Assembly (NCBI RefSeq): GCF_024347515.1
Contig: NZ_AP025492.1
Location: 310,001-374,000 of the forward strand
DNA: 64,000 nucleotides
Direction of reading: 5' to 3'
Origin: Vibrio gigantis
Lineage (GTDB): Bacteria; Pseudomonadota; Gammaproteobacteria; Enterobacterales; Vibrionaceae
Translations under genes and position numbers: made by a program
The notes under the pieces: generated by a model
Told to the model about the DNA's origin: nothing
Seen by the model: only the letters and a program-made list of their open reading frames with translations
Databases searched by the model: none
Part shown: positions 1 to 10,439 of the stretch, one piece after another
Position numbering within the stretch: the first letter of the stretch is position 1
Layout: each line of letters starts with the position of its first letter

Positions 1-322
1 CGCTTTCAGCAAGAATACGCTTTGCACCGCCAGTCACCATGTTAGTGATTTCACCAACCATATCGGTAACTTCTTCGTTCAGGCCATTTGGTCGTTCACC
101 GAGCATGTTTTCCATGATTTCGAGAGCGAGACCTTCATCAAAGGTGATCGACATAGAGCCACGAGATTGTGTACCAACCATACCAATGAGGCCGGATACA
201 TCACCACGAGCGATTTCATCTTTCTTAACTCTCGGTTTTTGTGGCTTCAACTCTAGAGAAGCCATCGTTTTTAATACGTTCATCAAAGAAGCTAAAAACG
301 GGTTTACAAATTCAGCGCGCAT
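1..322 (-). CDS. cheX: CheX-like chemotaxis phosphatase (3' end outside window)
   Basis: Reading the minus strand from an ATG at 320-322 gives 107 open codons that run off the window edge, so the C-terminus is missing. The protein starts MRAEFVNPFLASLMNVLKTM and contains GEITNMVTGGAK near residues 92-103. This fits the E-x-x-N motif of the CheC/CheX/FliY family, whose conserved Glu and Asn remove phosphate from CheY-P. CheX proteins are usually about 155 residues, so roughly two thirds is present. It lies 17 bp downstream of zur on the same strand and may be co-transcribed with it. No other chemotaxis gene is in the window, so the partner response regulator is unknown. The family call is fairly safe; the exact substrate is inference. 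Confidence 0.82.
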   Translation of the reverse strand, partial: MRAEFVNPFLASLMNVLKTMASLELKPQKPRVKKDEIARGDVSGLIGMVGTQSRGSMSITFDEGLALEIMENMLGERPNGLNEEVTDMVGEITNMVTGGAKRILAES

Positions 323-339
323 AATGTTCTTCTATAATC

Positions 340-798
340 TTATTCTTTCATCTCGGAGGAGCAAGATTGGCAAATGCCATGCGATTCAATGACATGATTA
401 GTCAATTGAAAGCCATGCTTCTCAGCGTTACTGGCAAGTAGGGTGACAAGCGCATCGTCTTGCAGTTCTATCACAGTGCCACATTTATCGCAGATCAGTA
501 GTTGAGAGAAATGTTTGTTGGCATTGCAAGAACAGCAGCATATAAAGCTATTGGTTGACTCAACTCGGTGAATGAAACCTTGTTCCAACAAGAAATCCAA
601 AGCGCGATAAACTGTAGGAGGCTTGGCCTGCGGTTCACTGACTTTCAACTGCTCTAATAATTCATAAGCACTGGAGGCTTTTTTATTAGAGAGGATGAGC
701 TCAAACACTCGCTTTCTTTGAGGTGTTAGTCTAACTCCTCGCGATGCGCATATCCCTTCAACTTGCTCTATTAATGTGTGGTCCAAATTTTTCACCAT
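340..798 (-). CDS. zur: Zinc uptake regulator Zur (Fur family)
   Basis: A 152-residue Fur-family repressor. The N-terminal winged helix-turn-helix is residues 10-85 (LTPQRKRVFELILS followed by PPTVYRALDFLLEQGF). The C-terminal dimerisation domain carries a Cys-rich metal region: CCCSCNANKHF, then CDKC, then CQSC near the end. The CxxC pairs are typical structural zinc ligands in Zur. With zinc bound, Zur represses zinc-uptake genes such as znuABC. The E. coli gene order zur-dusA-pspG is preserved around it, with zur inverted here, which supports Zur over Fur or PerR. No obvious Zur palindrome was found by eye in the upstream region. Confidence 0.93.
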   Translation of the reverse strand: MVKNLDHTLIEQVEGICASRGVRLTPQRKRVFELILSNKKASSAYELLEQLKVSEPQAKPPTVYRALDFLLEQGFIHRVESTNSFICCCSCNANKHFSQLLICDKCGTVIELQDDALVTLLASNAEKHGFQLTNHVIESHGICQSCSSEMKE

Positions 799-1110
799 TC
801 AATCGGACATCCCTATTCAACCTTATTTCTAGGTTACTACGTTTTGGGAGCCAATGATTTCTATTAAAGTCAGGTACAGAGCGTATTGTGACCCACGACT
901 TTGAATAAGACAAGGTAACTCAAAATGACAGTGTGACTCAAGGCATAACTGATTAATGAGGTTGAATTAGAGATCTGGTGAATAGGTTTATAAAAAAGTG
1001 TGAGGCAAAGTTCATATAGCACAAACAGAGCATAGCATTTACAATAGCCGACCTTGCTTTTGCTGGGTATTCCAGCATATTTTTTTGACTCGCTACTAGG
1101 GTACTTTGCC
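799..1110. other. Divergent intergenic region between zur and dusA
   Basis: 312 bp that must hold the promoters of zur (leftward) and dusA (rightward). It is AT-rich. A possible -10 for dusA is TACAAT at 1040-1045, but no good -35 accompanies it. Minus-strand open frames crossing this region (870-1112 and 953-1339) lack ribosome binding sites and have no recognisable content. Nothing else was identified. Confidence 0.4.
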
Positions 1111-2091
1111 ATGACACATTCATGTAGGTTGTCTGTCGCTCCAATGCTCGATTGGACTGACCGCCACTGTCGTTACTTTCACCGTTTGCTTTCTCAGCAG
1201 ACTCTTCTGTACACGGAAATGGTAACAACGGGCGCGATCTTACATGGTAAGGGCGACTTTCTAGAATATAATGAGCAAGAACATCCTCTTGCACTTCAAC
1301 TTGGTGGCTCAAATCCGGTTGATCTTGCTGCTTGTGCAAAGCTAGCTGGTGAGCGCGGTTATGATGAAGTAAACCTTAACGTAGGTTGCCCTTCAGACCG
1401 AGTTCAGAATGGTCGCTTTGGCGCGTGCTTGATGGCTGAGCCAGAGCTGGTTGCGGATTGTGTCTCAGCAATGAAAGAAGTCACGGATATTCCAATTACC
1501 GTGAAGACGCGTATTGGTATCGATGACCAAGACTCTTATGAGTTCTTAACTAAGTTTGTTTCTACAGTGTCTGAAAAGGGCGGTTGTGAGCAATTTACTA
1601 TCCATGCACGTAAAGCGTGGTTGAGTGGTCTTAGCCCGAAAGAGAACCGTGAGATCCCACCTCTAGACTACGATCGTGCATACCAAATCAAGAAAGATTT
1701 CTCTGATCTTGTGATTGCTGTGAATGGTGGTATCACTACGTTAGAACAGACTAAAGAACATCTTCAGCACCTTGACGGCGTGATGATTGGTCGTGAGGCT
1801 TACCATAGTCCATTTATTCTTGCGGAAGTTGATCAACAGATCTTTGGTTTAGATACGCCAATTAAGAAACGCTCACAAGTTGTGGAAGAGATGTACCCGT
1901 ACATCGAACGTGAACTTTCAAATGGTGCGAGCCTAGGACATATCTCTCGTCATATGCTTGGTTTGTTCCAAAGCATGCCAGGTGCAAGGCAATGGCGTCG
2001 CTACATCAGCGAAAATGCACATAAGAAAGGCGCGGGTATCGAAGTTATGCAGACGGCATTGGCTAAGATTCCTAAAGAGCTGAACGTATAG
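1111..2091 (+). CDS. dusA: tRNA-dihydrouridine(20/20a) synthase DusA
   Basis: A flavoenzyme that reduces U20/U20a in the tRNA D-loop using NADPH and FMN. The 326-residue protein matches E. coli DusA almost throughout: [16 protein letters not shown] at the start, catalytic Cys93 in [28 protein letters not shown] and MIGREAY in the FMN/TIM-barrel core, and [22 protein letters not shown] text in the C-terminal tRNA-binding helical domain. An upstream ATG at 1054 is in frame, but the added residues do not resemble the family and 1111 puts the conserved [10 protein letters not shown] in the usual place, so 1111 was chosen. A hairpin terminator follows, separating it from pspG. Confidence 0.95.
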   Translation: MTHSCRLSVAPMLDWTDRHCRYFHRLLSQQTLLYTEMVTTGAILHGKGDFLEYNEQEHPLALQLGGSNPVDLAACAKLAGERGYDEVNLNVGCPSDRVQNGRFGACLMAEPELVADCVSAMKEVTDIPITVKTRIGIDDQDSYEFLTKFVSTVSEKGGCEQFTIHARKAWLSGLSPKENREIPPLDYDRAYQIKKDFSDLVIAVNGGITTLEQTKEHLQHLDGVMIGREAYHSPFILAEVDQQIFGLDTPIKKRSQVVEEMYPYIERELSNGASLGHISRHMLGLFQSMPGARQWRRYISENAHKKGAGIEVMQTALAKIPKELNV

Positions 2092-2137
2092 GTTAAATTC
2101 GCCATTAAAGGCTAAATTTACCACTCTGATTTATTTG

Positions 2138-2170
2138 AAAAGCCACGCATGAGAATGTGTGGCTTTTTAT
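2138..2170 (+). terminator. Intrinsic terminator after dusA
   Basis: A 13-bp stem (AAAAGCCACGCAT paired with ATGTGTGGCTTTT, one G-U pair) with a short GAGA loop, followed by a T-rich run. It sits 46 bp after the dusA stop codon. Confidence 0.85.
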
Positions 2171-2207
2171 TTTGTTGATAAATAAGGGTTTTGTTGTTTT
2201 TGGTGAC

Positions 2208-2225
2208 TTGGTACAGAAGCTGCAA
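2208..2225 (+). promoter_or_regulatory. Sigma-54 promoter of pspG
   Basis: TTGGTACAGAAGCTGCAA has the GG-N10-GC spacing of RpoN promoters: GG at 2210-2211 and GC at 2222-2223. The start codon of pspG lies 49 bp downstream. E. coli pspG is driven by sigma-54 and PspF, so the same control is inferred here. PspF sites were not identified by eye. Confidence 0.8.
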
Positions 2226-2273
2226 TGCTAGAAAGTAGGAAAGAAAGGTCATTAACTCATTAGGGAGACCATT

Positions 2274-2495
2274 ATGTTTGAATTAATCTTTGTTCTGATT
2301 TTCGTTGCTACGCTACTTGTGACAGGTATTACCTTTATGACGGTATTAGCTGCAACTGGAGTAGCATTACTAGTCATGTTGGTCTTAGGTATGATGGGCG
2401 TCGTGTTTAAGTTACTACCTTGGTTGATCGTGATCGCAATCGGCGTGTGGTTTTTTAAAAACTTTGTACACAGTTCTAACCAGAGACGTTACTAA
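2274..2495 (+). CDS. pspG: Phage shock protein G
   Basis: A 73-residue inner-membrane protein of the phage-shock response to envelope damage. It starts MFELIFVLIFVATLLVTG, and most of its length is hydrophobic, with two or three membrane segments (about residues 2-22, 24-45 and 46-63). KLLPWLIV and the charged, Arg/Tyr-ending tail resemble E. coli PspG. Its place next to dusA is the same as in E. coli, and the sigma-54 promoter 49 bp upstream is the expected control element. AGGGAG at 2262-2267 is a good ribosome binding site with 6-bp spacing. Its molecular role is poorly known in any species. Confidence 0.9.
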   Translation: MFELIFVLIFVATLLVTGITFMTVLAATGVALLVMLVLGMMGVVFKLLPWLIVIAIGVWFFKNFVHSSNQRRY

Positions 2496-2556
2496 GGTCA
2501 TAGTGCCGTCAAATCTTTACTTGTCAGCGGTTTATCGTTTTAGATTTTAAGATGTG

Positions 2557-2565
2557 TGGTAGAAT
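2557..2565 (+). promoter_or_regulatory. Possible extended -10 promoter for the beta-barrel gene
   Basis: TGGTAGAAT fits an extended -10 (TGn-TATAAT type), 65 bp before the next start codon. There is no convincing -35. This is a weak prediction by eye. Confidence 0.35.
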
Positions 2566-2630
2566 TTTACCCAATAATCTGTGAATGTGCATACAATTAG
2601 CACTACGATATGGAATTGGAGCTATCTCAA

Positions 2631-3302
2631 ATGAATAAAATGCCATTAATTGCTTTAGTGGGAATGCTATCTTTAAGTTCGGCAGTGTCTGCTGAAGAAG
2701 AGTTTTCTTACACGGCTAAAGTCGGTGCCGATATGTGGTGGGGAAGTACAAAGCTAAACGAAGTTAGACAAGATGATGATTCTAACTCACCTTCGTTGTA
2801 TTTCGCATTTGAACATAATGCCCCAATGCTTCCAAATGCTAGCTTCCGTTATACCTCTATCGATACGGATGCATTAGCTTTTGATAAGTACGATTACACA
2901 TTCTACTACACACTGTTAGAGCACAAGTTGATGAACTTCGATGCTGGTTTGACGTTTACTCAGTACTCGAACTCTAATTACATCGAACCAAAAGCGACGG
3001 GTGCGAAAACATCGACGTTTGATGAGTTCACGTGGAGTTTTTACGGTAACGCAGAGATCAACGTTCCTGACACCAACTTCGATATCATTGGTACGATGGA
3101 GTTTGGTGATAGCAGTGGCATAAAGAGCACTGACTTGATGGCCGGTGTTCAGTACCGAATTCCTGTATCAGAATCTGAAATTGCCCTGCGTGGTGGTTAC
3201 CGTGTTATCGATCTAGACTCGGATGAGTTCTTTAGCTCTGAACTAGGCAAGAGCTTCGTTATGGTCGATGGTTGGTTTGCGGGTGCTGAAGTACGCTTCT
3301 AG
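2631..3302 (+). CDS. Outer-membrane beta-barrel protein (TIGR04219-like)
   Basis: A 223-residue exported protein. Residues 1-21 form a signal peptide (MNKMPLIALVGMLSLSSAVSA, cut after Ala-Glu-type junction). The mature part shows alternating beta-strand patterns such as SFRYTSIDTDAL and AGVQYRIP, and it ends VDGWFAGAEVRF with a C-terminal aromatic residue, as expected for a barrel inserted by BAM. The start was set at 2631 because TTGGAGC at 2616-2622 is a ribosome binding site 8 bp before it; the earlier ATG at 2610 overlaps that site. It resembles the uncharacterised gammaproteobacterial family TIGR04219 from memory; the family name is less sure than the barrel prediction. It is a single-gene unit with its own terminator. 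Function unknown. Confidence 0.75.
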   Translation: MNKMPLIALVGMLSLSSAVSAEEEFSYTAKVGADMWWGSTKLNEVRQDDDSNSPSLYFAFEHNAPMLPNASFRYTSIDTDALAFDKYDYTFYYTLLEHKLMNFDAGLTFTQYSNSNYIEPKATGAKTSTFDEFTWSFYGNAEINVPDTNFDIIGTMEFGDSSGIKSTDLMAGVQYRIPVSESEIALRGGYRVIDLDSDEFFSSELGKSFVMVDGWFAGAEVRF

Positions 3303-3335
3303 GCCATACAAAGCAAACTTAGAACGAATTTTAAG

Positions 3336-3367
3336 AACGCCATTTTATTAAGTGGCGTTTTTTTATA
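3336..3367 (+). terminator. Intrinsic terminator after the beta-barrel gene
   Basis: A stem of AACGCCA against TGGCGTT, loop of about 12 nt, followed by seven or more T residues. It lies 34 bp after the stop codon. Confidence 0.82.
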
Positions 3368-3494
3368 TCTATTGATTATATCTTTCTGGAATTAGTTAGC
3401 ACATTCATTACTTTCGACCATCCTTAATACAGAGATCTAATTAGCGTCTATTCTTATAAGGTCTATGTTGTGAGGTCAAAGCAAGGGATGGAAT

Positions 3495-3725
3495 ATGACA
3501 CTCAATGAATTACGAAATTTATATCGAGAAAACCTGCTAGTTGAAGCAATCATAGAGCCCTCAATTCAAGAAGGGTCTTGGGTTGTGGAGTTTCGCCATA
3601 TGGGAGGTGGCTTTGTTCTGCTTACTGATGTTCATGGTGAAGAGTGCCATTACGCAGATCTAGACCTAGCATCTAAGTCGGCAATGGCCGTTGGCTTTCA
3701 GCAAGTACGAATCGAAAACCAGTAA
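3495..3725 (+). CDS. Small conserved Vibrio protein of unknown function
   Basis: A 76-residue protein starting MTLNELRNLYRENLLVEAII, with a compact alpha/beta pattern and a GGGFVLLTD turn near residues 38-46. It has no signal peptide or membrane segment, so it is probably cytosolic. AAGGGATGG at 3483-3491 is a strong ribosome binding site. Similar small proteins near cysJ in other vibrios are, as I recall, sometimes labelled 'plasmid replication protein RepB', but nothing in the sequence supports that name. It reads toward cysJ with no terminator seen between them, so co-transcription is possible. Function not known. Confidence 0.7.
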   Translation: MTLNELRNLYRENLLVEAIIEPSIQEGSWVVEFRHMGGGFVLLTDVHGEECHYADLDLASKSAMAVGFQQVRIENQ

Positions 3726-3848
3726 GTCAAATTGCGGTTCAATCGGTTTTTACTTCCAAAAAGTTATAAAACATACTTTTCTATTCTTTCTTGTTATTAA
3801 AAGGAGTGGTTAATCTATCGTCACGCAATGATTAGGGATGTCGTGACC

Positions 3849-5714
3849 ATGTCTTTAAATAAGAAAGAGTCTTCACAAAATAATAATGCACAGCCTGGGG
3901 CTAATGAGTTACCTGGGCTAGCAGCACCACTTAATGACCAACAATTAGGTCATCTTCAGCAAACTGTTTCTGAATTATCTTCTCAGCAACTGGCATGGGT
4001 CAGTGGCTACCTTTGGGGTGTGAGCCAAGCTCAGCCTGTAGGTGCTGCTGCACCAATCGCTCAAGCGGCTGCTGCTGTAGCTGCCAAACCAGCGGGTAAG
4101 CTAAGTATTATCTTTGCTTCTCAAACGGGTAACGCGAAAGGTGTTGCTGAATCGCTTGAGGCAGAAGCCAAAGCCTTAGGTATTGCCGTCGAGCTTTTCG
4201 ATGCCAGTGACTACAAAGGTAAGAATCTAGCCAAAGAGACACACGTCATTTTTGTTGCATCTACCAATGGTGAGGGCGAAGCTCCTGATAATGCCATTGA
4301 GTTGCACGAATTCCTACAATCGAAGAAAGCGCCAAAATTATCAAACCTACAATACGGTGTGATTGGTTTGGGTGACTCAAGCTACGAGTTCTTTTGCCAA
4401 ACAGCCAAAGACTTCGATAACTTCCTTACTAAGCTTGGTGCTAAATCGTTTGTCGATCGTCTTGATTGCGATGTTGATTACGAAGAGTCAGCCACGGAAT
4501 GGCGCGCTAAAGCTTTAGAGCAAGTAAAAGAAACGCTATCGACAGGTAATGAAGCCGATGTGGTTCAGTTACCAGTAGGTCAAGCGGCTGCTGGTCATTC
4601 ACAATATACTAAACAAAATCCATATACGGCGACATTGTTGACGAGCCAAAAGATCACGGGGCGTAACTCAGGCAAAGATGTTCGTCATATCGAGATCGAT
4701 CTTGATGAATCTGGTATTACCTACCAACCGGGTGACGCACTGGGTGTGTGGTATGAAAACAGTTCAGAGTTGGCAAATCAGATTCTAGCTAAGGTTGGAT
4801 TGTCTGGTATTGAGAGTGTTGATGTAGATGGTGAAAGCTTATCTATTCATAGCGCTCTAGTGAGCAAGTTCGAGATCACCACGTCAAATCCTCAGCTTGT
4901 AACTAAGTTTGCTGAGTTATCTGGCAGCAAGAAGTTAATCAAGCTGGTGGAAGATAAAGACAAGCTTCGTGAATACGCAGGCAATACTCAGATCGTTGAC
5001 GTACTAGCAGAAAAGAAAACCAAATTATCGGCTGATGAGTTATTAGGCCTATTGCGTAAGCTGACTCCGCGCCTTTACTCAATCGCATCAAGCCAAGCAG
5101 AAGTTGATGAAGAAGTTCACTTAACGGTTGGTCTCGTTGAATACCAAAAAGGTGAAGAATCTCGTTTAGGTGGAGCATCAAGCTTCCTAGCTCAGCGCCT
5201 TGAAGAAGGTGGTGAAGTGAAGGTGTTTGTAGAGAGCAACAATAACTTCAAGCTACCACAAAATGACAACACTCCAATCATCATGGTCGGCCCGGGTACA
5301 GGTATCGCACCATTCCGCAGCTTTGTTCAAGAGCGCGAAAACAATGACGCTCAAGGTAAGAGCTGGTTGTTCTTTGGCGACCGTACCTTTACTCAAGACT
5401 TCCTATATCAAGTTGAATGGCAGAAGTACCTCAAATCTGGTGCGCTAACCAAATTGGATGTGGCCTTTAGCCGTGACCAAAATGAAAAAGTTTATGTTCA
5501 AGACCGTTTAATCGAACAAGCAGAGCAGGTTTGGCATTGGCTGCAAGAGGGCGCATACCTCTATGTTTGTGGTGATGCGACTCGAATGGCGAAAGATGTT
5601 CATGAAGCATTAGTTACGATAGCGGAAAAACATGGCAACCAAAGCCGTGAGCAAGCTGAACAATATATTAATGATTTACGTAAAGCGAAACGTTACCAAA
5701 GGGATGTGTACTAA
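3849..5714 (+). CDS. cysJ: Sulfite reductase flavoprotein alpha subunit CysJ
   Basis: Passes electrons from NADPH through FAD and FMN to the CysI hemoprotein, which reduces sulfite to sulfide. In the 621-residue protein an N-terminal linker is followed by a flavodoxin domain (about 85-225, FMN loop [13 protein letters not shown]), an FAD/connecting domain (about 255-470, [12 protein letters not shown]) and an NADPH domain (about 475-621, [12 protein letters not shown] and [13 protein letters not shown]). It ends KRYQRDVY as in E. coli. An in-frame ATG at 3828 exists, but TAGGGA at 3833-3838 is spaced correctly for 3849, while AAGGAG at 3801 is too far from 3828. It is the first gene of cysJIH. 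CysB control is expected from the family, but no site was assigned. Confidence 0.96.
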   Translation: MSLNKKESSQNNNAQPGANELPGLAAPLNDQQLGHLQQTVSELSSQQLAWVSGYLWGVSQAQPVGAAAPIAQAAAAVAAKPAGKLSIIFASQTGNAKGVAESLEAEAKALGIAVELFDASDYKGKNLAKETHVIFVASTNGEGEAPDNAIELHEFLQSKKAPKLSNLQYGVIGLGDSSYEFFCQTAKDFDNFLTKLGAKSFVDRLDCDVDYEESATEWRAKALEQVKETLSTGNEADVVQLPVGQAAAGHSQYTKQNPYTATLLTSQKITGRNSGKDVRHIEIDLDESGITYQPGDALGVWYENSSELANQILAKVGLSGIESVDVDGESLSIHSALVSKFEITTSNPQLVTKFAELSGSKKLIKLVEDKDKLREYAGNTQIVDVLAEKKTKLSADELLGLLRKLTPRLYSIASSQAEVDEEVHLTVGLVEYQKGEESRLGGASSFLAQRLEEGGEVKVFVESNNNFKLPQNDNTPIIMVGPGTGIAPFRSFVQERENNDAQGKSWLFFGDRTFTQDFLYQVEWQKYLKSGALTKLDVAFSRDQNEKVYVQDRLIEQAEQVWHWLQEGAYLYVCGDATRMAKDVHEALVTIAEKHGNQSREQAEQYINDLRKAKRYQRDVY

Positions 5715-7441
5715 TGAGCAAGCAAGTAATAGAGCAAGAAGTGCTAGGCCAAGTACTTGGACCTTTGGCTGACAATGAGCGTTTAAAGCGTGAAAGTAAG
5801 AATCTACGTGGTACGATTGAACAAGATCTTCAAGACCGTATCACTGGTGGTTTTACCGCAGACAACTTTCAGCTGATCCGCTTCCACGGTATGTATCAAC
5901 AAGATGACCGTGACATTCGCAACGAGCGTGCAAAACAAAAGTTAGAACCTTTGCATAATGTCATGCTTCGTGCGCGTATGCCTGGTGGCATCATCACTCC
6001 GAAGCAGTGGCTAGCGATTGATAAATTCGCAGATGAAAGTACCTCTTATGGGTCTATTCGTCTAACAACACGTCAAACCTTCCAGTTCCATGGTGTGTTG
6101 AAGCCGAACATTAAATTGATGCACCAAACGCTAAACAGTATTGGCATTGACTCAATTGCTACTGCAGGTGACGTAAACCGAAATGTTTTGTGTACGACAA
6201 ACCCGGTTGAGTCCGAGCTTCATCAAGAAGCATATGAGTGGGCGAAAAAGATCAGTGAACACCTATTACCTAAGACTCGCGCTTATGCAGAAATCTGGTT
6301 GGATGGTGAGAAATTAGAAACAACAGACGAAGAACCTATTCTAGGTAGCAACTACCTACCGCGTAAGTTCAAGACGACTGTTGTGATTCCTCCACAGAAT
6401 GACGTCGATGTTCATGCCAATGACCTTAACTTTGTTGCGATTGCAAAAGACGGAAAGCTGGTGGGTTTTAACGTGTTAGTGGGTGGCGGCTTAGCAATGA
6501 CGCACGGCGATACCTCTACTTATGCACGTAAAGCTGACGACTTTGGTTTTGTACCATTAGATAAGACATTAGATGTAGCAGCAGCTGTTGTGACGACACA
6601 ACGTGATTGGGGTAACCGTTCAAACCGTAAGAACGCAAAAACCAAATACACACTAGACCGTGTTGGCATTGACGTATTCAAAGCGGAAGTTGAAAAGCGT
6701 GCCGGTGTCGAGTTCTCTGAAAGTCGTCCTTATGAGTTTACTGGCCGTGGTGACCGTATCGGTTGGGCGGAAGGTATTGACGGAAAACACCACTTAGCAC
6801 TGTTTATTGAAAATGGTCGTTTACTTGACTTTCCAGGTAAGGCTTTGAAAACGGGTGTGGCTGAAATTGCGAAGATCCACAAAGGCGATTTTCGCATGAC
6901 TGCAAACCAAAACTTAATTGTTGCAGGTGTCTCTAAAAGTCAGAAGGCCAAAATTGAGAAACTGGCACGTCAATACGGCTTGATGGATGACGCGGTAAGT
7001 GAGCAACGCAAAAACTCAATGGCGTGTGTGGCATTCCCAACATGTCCTCTAGCCATGGCGGAAGCTGAACGTTTTCTTCCAGAGTTTGTTACCGATGTTG
7101 AAGGCATTCTCAAGAAACATGGATTACCAGAAGAAGATAACATCATCCTTCGAATCACTGGTTGTCCAAACGGTTGTGGTCGTGCGATGTTGGCTGAACT
7201 TGGTTTAGTGGGTAAAGCACCAGGTCGTTACAATATGCACTTAGGTGGGAACAAAGCAGGTACTCGTATTCCTAAGATGTATAAAGAGAACATCACATCA
7301 GCTCAGATCTTAGAAGAGATTGATTCGCTGGTGGGACGCTGGGCTACAGAACGACAAGACAATGAAGGCTTTGGTGATTTCACTATCCGAGCTGGCATCA
7401 TCGAAGAGGTGATCATTTCAAAGAGGGATCTGCATGCATAA
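5714..7441 (+). CDS. cysI: Sulfite reductase hemoprotein beta subunit CysI
   Basis: The catalytic subunit, carrying siroheme and a 4Fe-4S cluster, which reduces sulfite by six electrons to sulfide. At 575 residues it has normal length. The siroheme/cluster ligands are visible as [17 protein letters not shown] (near residues 436-452) and [11 protein letters not shown] (near 482-492). [14 protein letters not shown] near residue 115 is the conserved siroheme-binding strand. Its ATG overlaps the cysJ stop by one base (TAATG), and its own end overlaps cysH by 8 bp, so the three genes are tightly coupled in translation. Confidence 0.97.
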   Translation: MSKQVIEQEVLGQVLGPLADNERLKRESKNLRGTIEQDLQDRITGGFTADNFQLIRFHGMYQQDDRDIRNERAKQKLEPLHNVMLRARMPGGIITPKQWLAIDKFADESTSYGSIRLTTRQTFQFHGVLKPNIKLMHQTLNSIGIDSIATAGDVNRNVLCTTNPVESELHQEAYEWAKKISEHLLPKTRAYAEIWLDGEKLETTDEEPILGSNYLPRKFKTTVVIPPQNDVDVHANDLNFVAIAKDGKLVGFNVLVGGGLAMTHGDTSTYARKADDFGFVPLDKTLDVAAAVVTTQRDWGNRSNRKNAKTKYTLDRVGIDVFKAEVEKRAGVEFSESRPYEFTGRGDRIGWAEGIDGKHHLALFIENGRLLDFPGKALKTGVAEIAKIHKGDFRMTANQNLIVAGVSKSQKAKIEKLARQYGLMDDAVSEQRKNSMACVAFPTCPLAMAEAERFLPEFVTDVEGILKKHGLPEEDNIILRITGCPNGCGRAMLAELGLVGKAPGRYNMHLGGNKAGTRIPKMYKENITSAQILEEIDSLVGRWATERQDNEGFGDFTIRAGIIEEVIISKRDLHA

Positions 7442-8210
7442 TTCTGTCGCTTCAAAATTGAAGTTAGCAGAGCTACTCGCATTGACTAAGACGGAGCAGA
7501 TACTTCGTCTTGGACAAATTAATGCTGAGTTAGAACAGCTAACTGCATTAGAAAGAGTGAAATGGGCGCTAGACAATTTAGAAGGGACACATGTTGTGTC
7601 TTCTAGTTTCGGCATCCAAGCAGCATTGATGCTGCACCTAGTGACTCGAGTGAAACCAGATATCCCGGTAATTCTGACGGACACTGGGTATCTATTCCCT
7701 GAAACGTATCGATTTATAGATGAGTTAAGTAAGACTTTGACTCTAAACCTTCAAGTCTTTCGCGCACAACAGAGCCCTAATTGGCAAGAAGCGCAAAATG
7801 GCAAACTTTGGGAACAAGGTATCGAAGGAATAGAGAAGTACAACAAGCTTAATAAAGTAGAACCGATGAGACGAGCGCTAGACGAACTCGATGCTGGGAC
7901 TTGGTTTTCAGGATTGCGAAGAGAGCAATCTCAATCGCGTGCAAACCTGCCGATCTTATCTATCCAAAATGGTGTATTTAAATTCTTGCCAGTAATTGAT
8001 TGGACGAATAAAGATGTTCACTACTACCTAGAAGAACATGGTCTGAGTTATCACCCGCTGCGAGAACAGGGTTACCTTTCTGTTGGAGATACACATACGA
8101 CTAAGAAGTGGGAACCGGGTATGACGGAAGAAGAAACCCGTTTTAATGGGTTAAAACGTGAATGTGGGCTTCATGAGGATGATGGAGAGCAATATGGCTC
8201 TGGGATTTAG
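7434..8210 (+). CDS. cysH: Phosphoadenosine phosphosulfate (PAPS) reductase CysH
   Basis: Reduces PAPS to sulfite with thioredoxin, the step before CysJI. The 258-residue protein has the PP-loop-like [15 protein letters not shown] (near residues 56-70), [12 protein letters not shown] (substrate phosphate region), and the C-terminal catalytic KRECGLH with its single active cysteine. It lacks the extra cysteine pairs of the 4Fe-4S APS reductases, which indicates use of PAPS. The ATG overlaps the end of cysI by 8 bp. A terminator follows directly. Confidence 0.96.
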   Translation: MHNSVASKLKLAELLALTKTEQILRLGQINAELEQLTALERVKWALDNLEGTHVVSSSFGIQAALMLHLVTRVKPDIPVILTDTGYLFPETYRFIDELSKTLTLNLQVFRAQQSPNWQEAQNGKLWEQGIEGIEKYNKLNKVEPMRRALDELDAGTWFSGLRREQSQSRANLPILSIQNGVFKFLPVIDWTNKDVHYYLEEHGLSYHPLREQGYLSVGDTHTTKKWEPGMTEEETRFNGLKRECGLHEDDGEQYGSGI

Positions 8211-8225
8211 ACTCCTTTCTGTTTA

Positions 8226-8252
8226 AAAGGCTGCCATAAGGCAGCTTTTTTG
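8226..8252 (+). terminator. Intrinsic terminator of cysJIH
   Basis: A 10-bp stem built around GGCTGCC / GGCAGCT (one G-U pair), loop ATAA, then a run of T. It begins 16 bp after the cysH stop. Confidence 0.88.
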
Positions 8253-8394
8253 TTTCTAGTGGATAAAATTAAATCAATTGTGGATAAATCTGTGGTTATT
8301 TTGTAGGTACTTTGTAGTTAAAGTTGCATAAATAAGGCTTTGGGTGTTTATTCGTCATGTGGTCGTTATTTTTGCATTTTTCTTTAATAAACAC

Positions 8395-8422
8395 TTGCCA
8401 ATGTGATGAACATCTCTATAAT
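8395..8422 (+). promoter_or_regulatory. rrn operon 1 promoter P1
   Basis: -35 TTGCCA (8395-8400), 16-bp spacer and -10 TATAAT (8417-8422), followed by GCCGCC, a GC-rich discriminator typical of stringently controlled rRNA promoters. An A/T-rich tract at about 8366-8392 could act as an UP element. The rest of 8255-8884 is promoter and leader sequence with no gene. Confidence 0.8.
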
Positions 8423-8542
8423 GCCGCCTCACTGACACGGCAGACGCCACAAGGCTTCAGCGAAGAATGTTAGTGAGGCAACTAGCTTTAAGCGATTATT
8501 CGCTTCTACTTTTAGAAAGTAGAAATTAATTTTCAAAAGTGT

Positions 8543-8570
8543 TTGACACTGAGAATTAAATCGCTAGAAT
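8543..8570 (+). promoter_or_regulatory. rrn operon 1 promoter P2
   Basis: A perfect -35 TTGACA (8543-8548), 16-bp spacer and -10 TAGAAT (8565-8570), followed by GGCCGCC. The repeated GC-rich discriminator suggests stringent control of this promoter too. Only operon 1 has two promoters. Confidence 0.82.
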
Positions 8571-8611
8571 GGCCGCCTCTTCCGAAGTGATGTAAGTCAC
8601 AATGAAGAGAA

Positions 8612-8622
8612 GCTCTTTAACA
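8612..8622 (+). promoter_or_regulatory. boxA antitermination site, rrn 1 leader
   Basis: GCTCTTTAACA matches the boxA element bound as RNA by NusB/S10, which lets rRNA transcription escape Rho. Confidence 0.85.
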
Positions 8623-8785
8623 ATTTAAACCTATCAATCTGTGTGGGCACTCGTTGATGAATATCAAAACGTTTTATCGTTAGATAAAACAGATTCTTCG
8701 GAATCAAAATGATTTCAATGAACTGAGTGACCAATACGAATAATTACTTTCTTTATAGAGAGGGGTTATTTGGCACAGTCAATTC

Positions 8786-8810
8786 ATTACCATTCTGTTG
8801 GAATGGTAAT
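8786..8810 (+). other. Conserved leader hairpin, rrn 1
   Basis: ATTACCATTC and GAATGGTAAT form a perfect 10-bp stem with loop TGTTG in the 16S leader. The equivalent in operons 2 and 3 keeps the stem with a C-G to T-A pair swap, which supports a real RNA structure, possibly for processing or antitermination. Confidence 0.65.
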
Positions 8811-8884
8811 AGCTTTAGAATTACATTTTCATTTTCGAATGAATATTAGTTTTGAAGTCAGTATTCGTTGAGTCACAAAATCTT

Positions 8885-10439
<1,555 letters not shown>

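Noticed and set aside
39..392. Plus-strand open frame of 117 codons
   Set aside because: It is antisense to the cheX-like gene and the end of zur, has no recognisable content, and the minus-strand frame shows the family motif.
870..1339. Two minus-strand open frames (870-1112 and 953-1339)
   Set aside because: They cross the zur-dusA gap and overlap dusA, lack ribosome binding sites, and read like translated non-coding DNA.
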